This document shows positions 6,623 to 7,439 of a DNA stretch of 7,439 nucleotides, piece by piece; position 1 is the first letter of the stretch, and each line of letters begins with the position of its first letter. The position numbers and the translations under genes were made by a program. Where the stretch lies: positions 1 to 7,439 of the forward strand of contig BEII01000076.1 of the NCBI GenBank assembly GCA_002898935.1, read 5' to 3'. This DNA comes from a bacterium HR32. Its GTDB lineage: Bacteria; Sysuimicrobiota; Sysuimicrobiia; Sysuimicrobiales; Sysuimicrobiaceae. Below the pieces are notes generated by a model. It was not told the origin of the DNA and did no database searches. It saw only the letters and a program-made list of their open reading frames with translations.

Positions 6623-7439
6623 ACTGGGCGGACCTGCGCTGGCTCGCACCGGAGATGGTGGTGGCCGCCGCGGGCGTGCTGCTGTTGCTGGTGGACCTGT
6701 TCCTGCCCCGGGAGGGGAAGCGTTGGGTGGGCTGGCTGACCCTGGCCGCCCTCGCGGCCGCCGCCGCCGCTGCGGGCGTCCTCCTCCGCGACCTCGGGGC
6801 GCTCGGCACCCAAGGGGTGCGGATCTTCGCGGACACCTACACCGTGGACGTGTTCAGCCTGTACTTCAAGTTCGTGGCGCTAGCAGCCACCGGCCTCGTC
6901 GTCCTGGTGGGGCTGGACTACTTCCCCGCCCGCACCCCGCACGCGGGTGAGGCCTTCGTCCTGCTGCTGTTCGCCGGGCTCGGGCTGATGCTCATGGCCA
7001 GCGCCTCGGACCTGATCCTGCTCCTGCTCAGCATCGAGTTCGTGTCCCTGAGCTCCTACCTGCTGGCGGGGTTCCTCAAGGGAGACCCGAAGAGCAACGA
7101 GGCGGGGGTCAAGTACTTCCTGTACGGCGCGGCCACCACGGGGGTCATGGCCTACGGCTTCTCCGTCCTGTACGGGCTGGCGGGCAGCACGAGCCTGTAC
7201 GACGTGGGGGCGCGACTGGCGCGTTCGGACGCGGCCGCCTACCTGGCGGTGGGGATGGCGCTCGCGGGGTTCGGGTTCAAGGTGTCCATGGTGCCCTTCC
7301 ACCAGTGGACGCCCGACGTGTACGAGGGCGCGCCGACCCCCGTGACGGCCTTCTTCTCCGTGGGCCCGAAGGCGGCCGGGTTCGCGGCCCTGGCCCGCAC
7401 CCTGGCCGTCCCGGTCCCCCCGGAGACGGTGAACTGGCC
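6619..7439 (+). CDS. nuoN: NADH:quinone oxidoreductase (complex I) subunit N, 3' end outside window
   Basis: The frame is open from ATG 6619 to the last base: 273 full codons plus two bases, a little over half of a typical 480-residue NuoN (ND2/Nqo14). It is the antiporter-like pump nearest NuoK. The opening MNWADLRWLAPEMVVAAAGV is typical. Pump residues present: E140 in LLLSIEFVSLSSYLL, K221 in GFGFKVSMVPFHQWTPDVYE (H228, D233), then GAPTPVTAFFSVGPKAAGFA with K251. The 'SVGPK' and 'VYEGAPTPVT' wording separates N from L and M. The start overlaps the nuoM stop (ATGA, 6619-6622) with only a weak GGTGG upstream, so translation is probably coupled. There is no frameshift in the visible part. The later helices, and whatever gene follows nuoN, cannot be seen. 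Confidence 0.95.
   Translation, partial: MNWADLRWLAPEMVVAAAGVLLLLVDLFLPREGKRWVGWLTLAALAAAAAAAGVLLRDLGALGTQGVRIFADTYTVDVFSLYFKFVALAATGLVVLVGLDYFPARTPHAGEAFVLLLFAGLGLMLMASASDLILLLLSIEFVSLSSYLLAGFLKGDPKSNEAGVKYFLYGAATTGVMAYGFSVLYGLAGSTSLYDVGARLARSDAAAYLAVGMALAGFGFKVSMVPFHQWTPDVYEGAPTPVTAFFSVGPKAAGFAALARTLAVPVPPETVNW

Noticed and set aside
4877..6649. A 590-codon open frame on the minus strand
   Set aside because: Same explanation, opposite nuoL and nuoM: hydrophilic, repetitive in His, Gln and Glu, with no recognisable fold, while the sense strand encodes clear subunits.
841..7439. Mrp-type Na+/H+ antiporter or group 4 hydrogenase (Ech, Hyf, Mbh) operon
   Set aside because: Separate NuoA, H, J, K, L, M and N subunits with complex I signatures are present, and no Mrp-specific or hydrogenase large/small subunit genes are seen. 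The absent catalytic arm means this cannot be excluded for the complete complex, but the visible subunits are complex I type.

Overview
The window is GC-rich bacterial DNA read entirely from the + strand. Third codon positions are overwhelmingly G or C, and three of the seven nuo genes start with GTG. It holds the 3' end of a yvcK-type gene, a short promoter-bearing gap, and a tightly packed run of respiratory complex I (NADH:quinone oxidoreductase) genes that continues past the right edge. The host is a bacterium with a complex I respiratory chain. The sequence alone does not fix the phylum; a Gram-positive-related or deep-branching high-GC lineage is my weak guess, because yvcK is typical there.

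Layout: bases 1-628 are the last 208 codons of yvcK (CofD/YvcK family, cell-envelope and central-carbon control). Bases 629-840 contain no gene. They carry a near-consensus sigma-70-type promoter (TTGACA, 18-bp spacer, TATCAT) starting 8 bases after the yvcK stop, a pair of overlapping inverted repeats at the predicted transcription start, and a good Shine-Dalgarno sequence. Bases 841-7439 hold nuoA, nuoH, nuoJ, nuoK, nuoL, nuoM and a right-truncated nuoN. The genes overlap (A/H by 10 bases; H/J, J/K and M/N by ATGA) or lie close together (K/L 6 bases, L/M 49 bases), so they look like one transcript with translational coupling.

The seven nuo genes are exactly the seven integral-membrane subunits of the 14-subunit enzyme, in their usual relative order. 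Every hydrophilic subunit gene (nuoB, C, D, E, F, G and I) is missing from its normal place. NuoH and NuoA form the membrane base of the quinone site, NuoJ and NuoK the connecting half-channel region, and NuoL, M and N the antiporter-like proton pumps. Every key charged residue I checked is present, so the membrane arm looks functional. Its electron-input arm must be encoded elsewhere or be of a different type.

Two further points stand out. NuoL has a 26-residue tandem duplication near its C-terminus, in the region of the long lateral helix, including 31 identical bases in each copy. NuoH changes the normally conserved GPNR segment to GPKH. I found no RNA genes, CRISPR arrays, insertion sequences or attachment sites.
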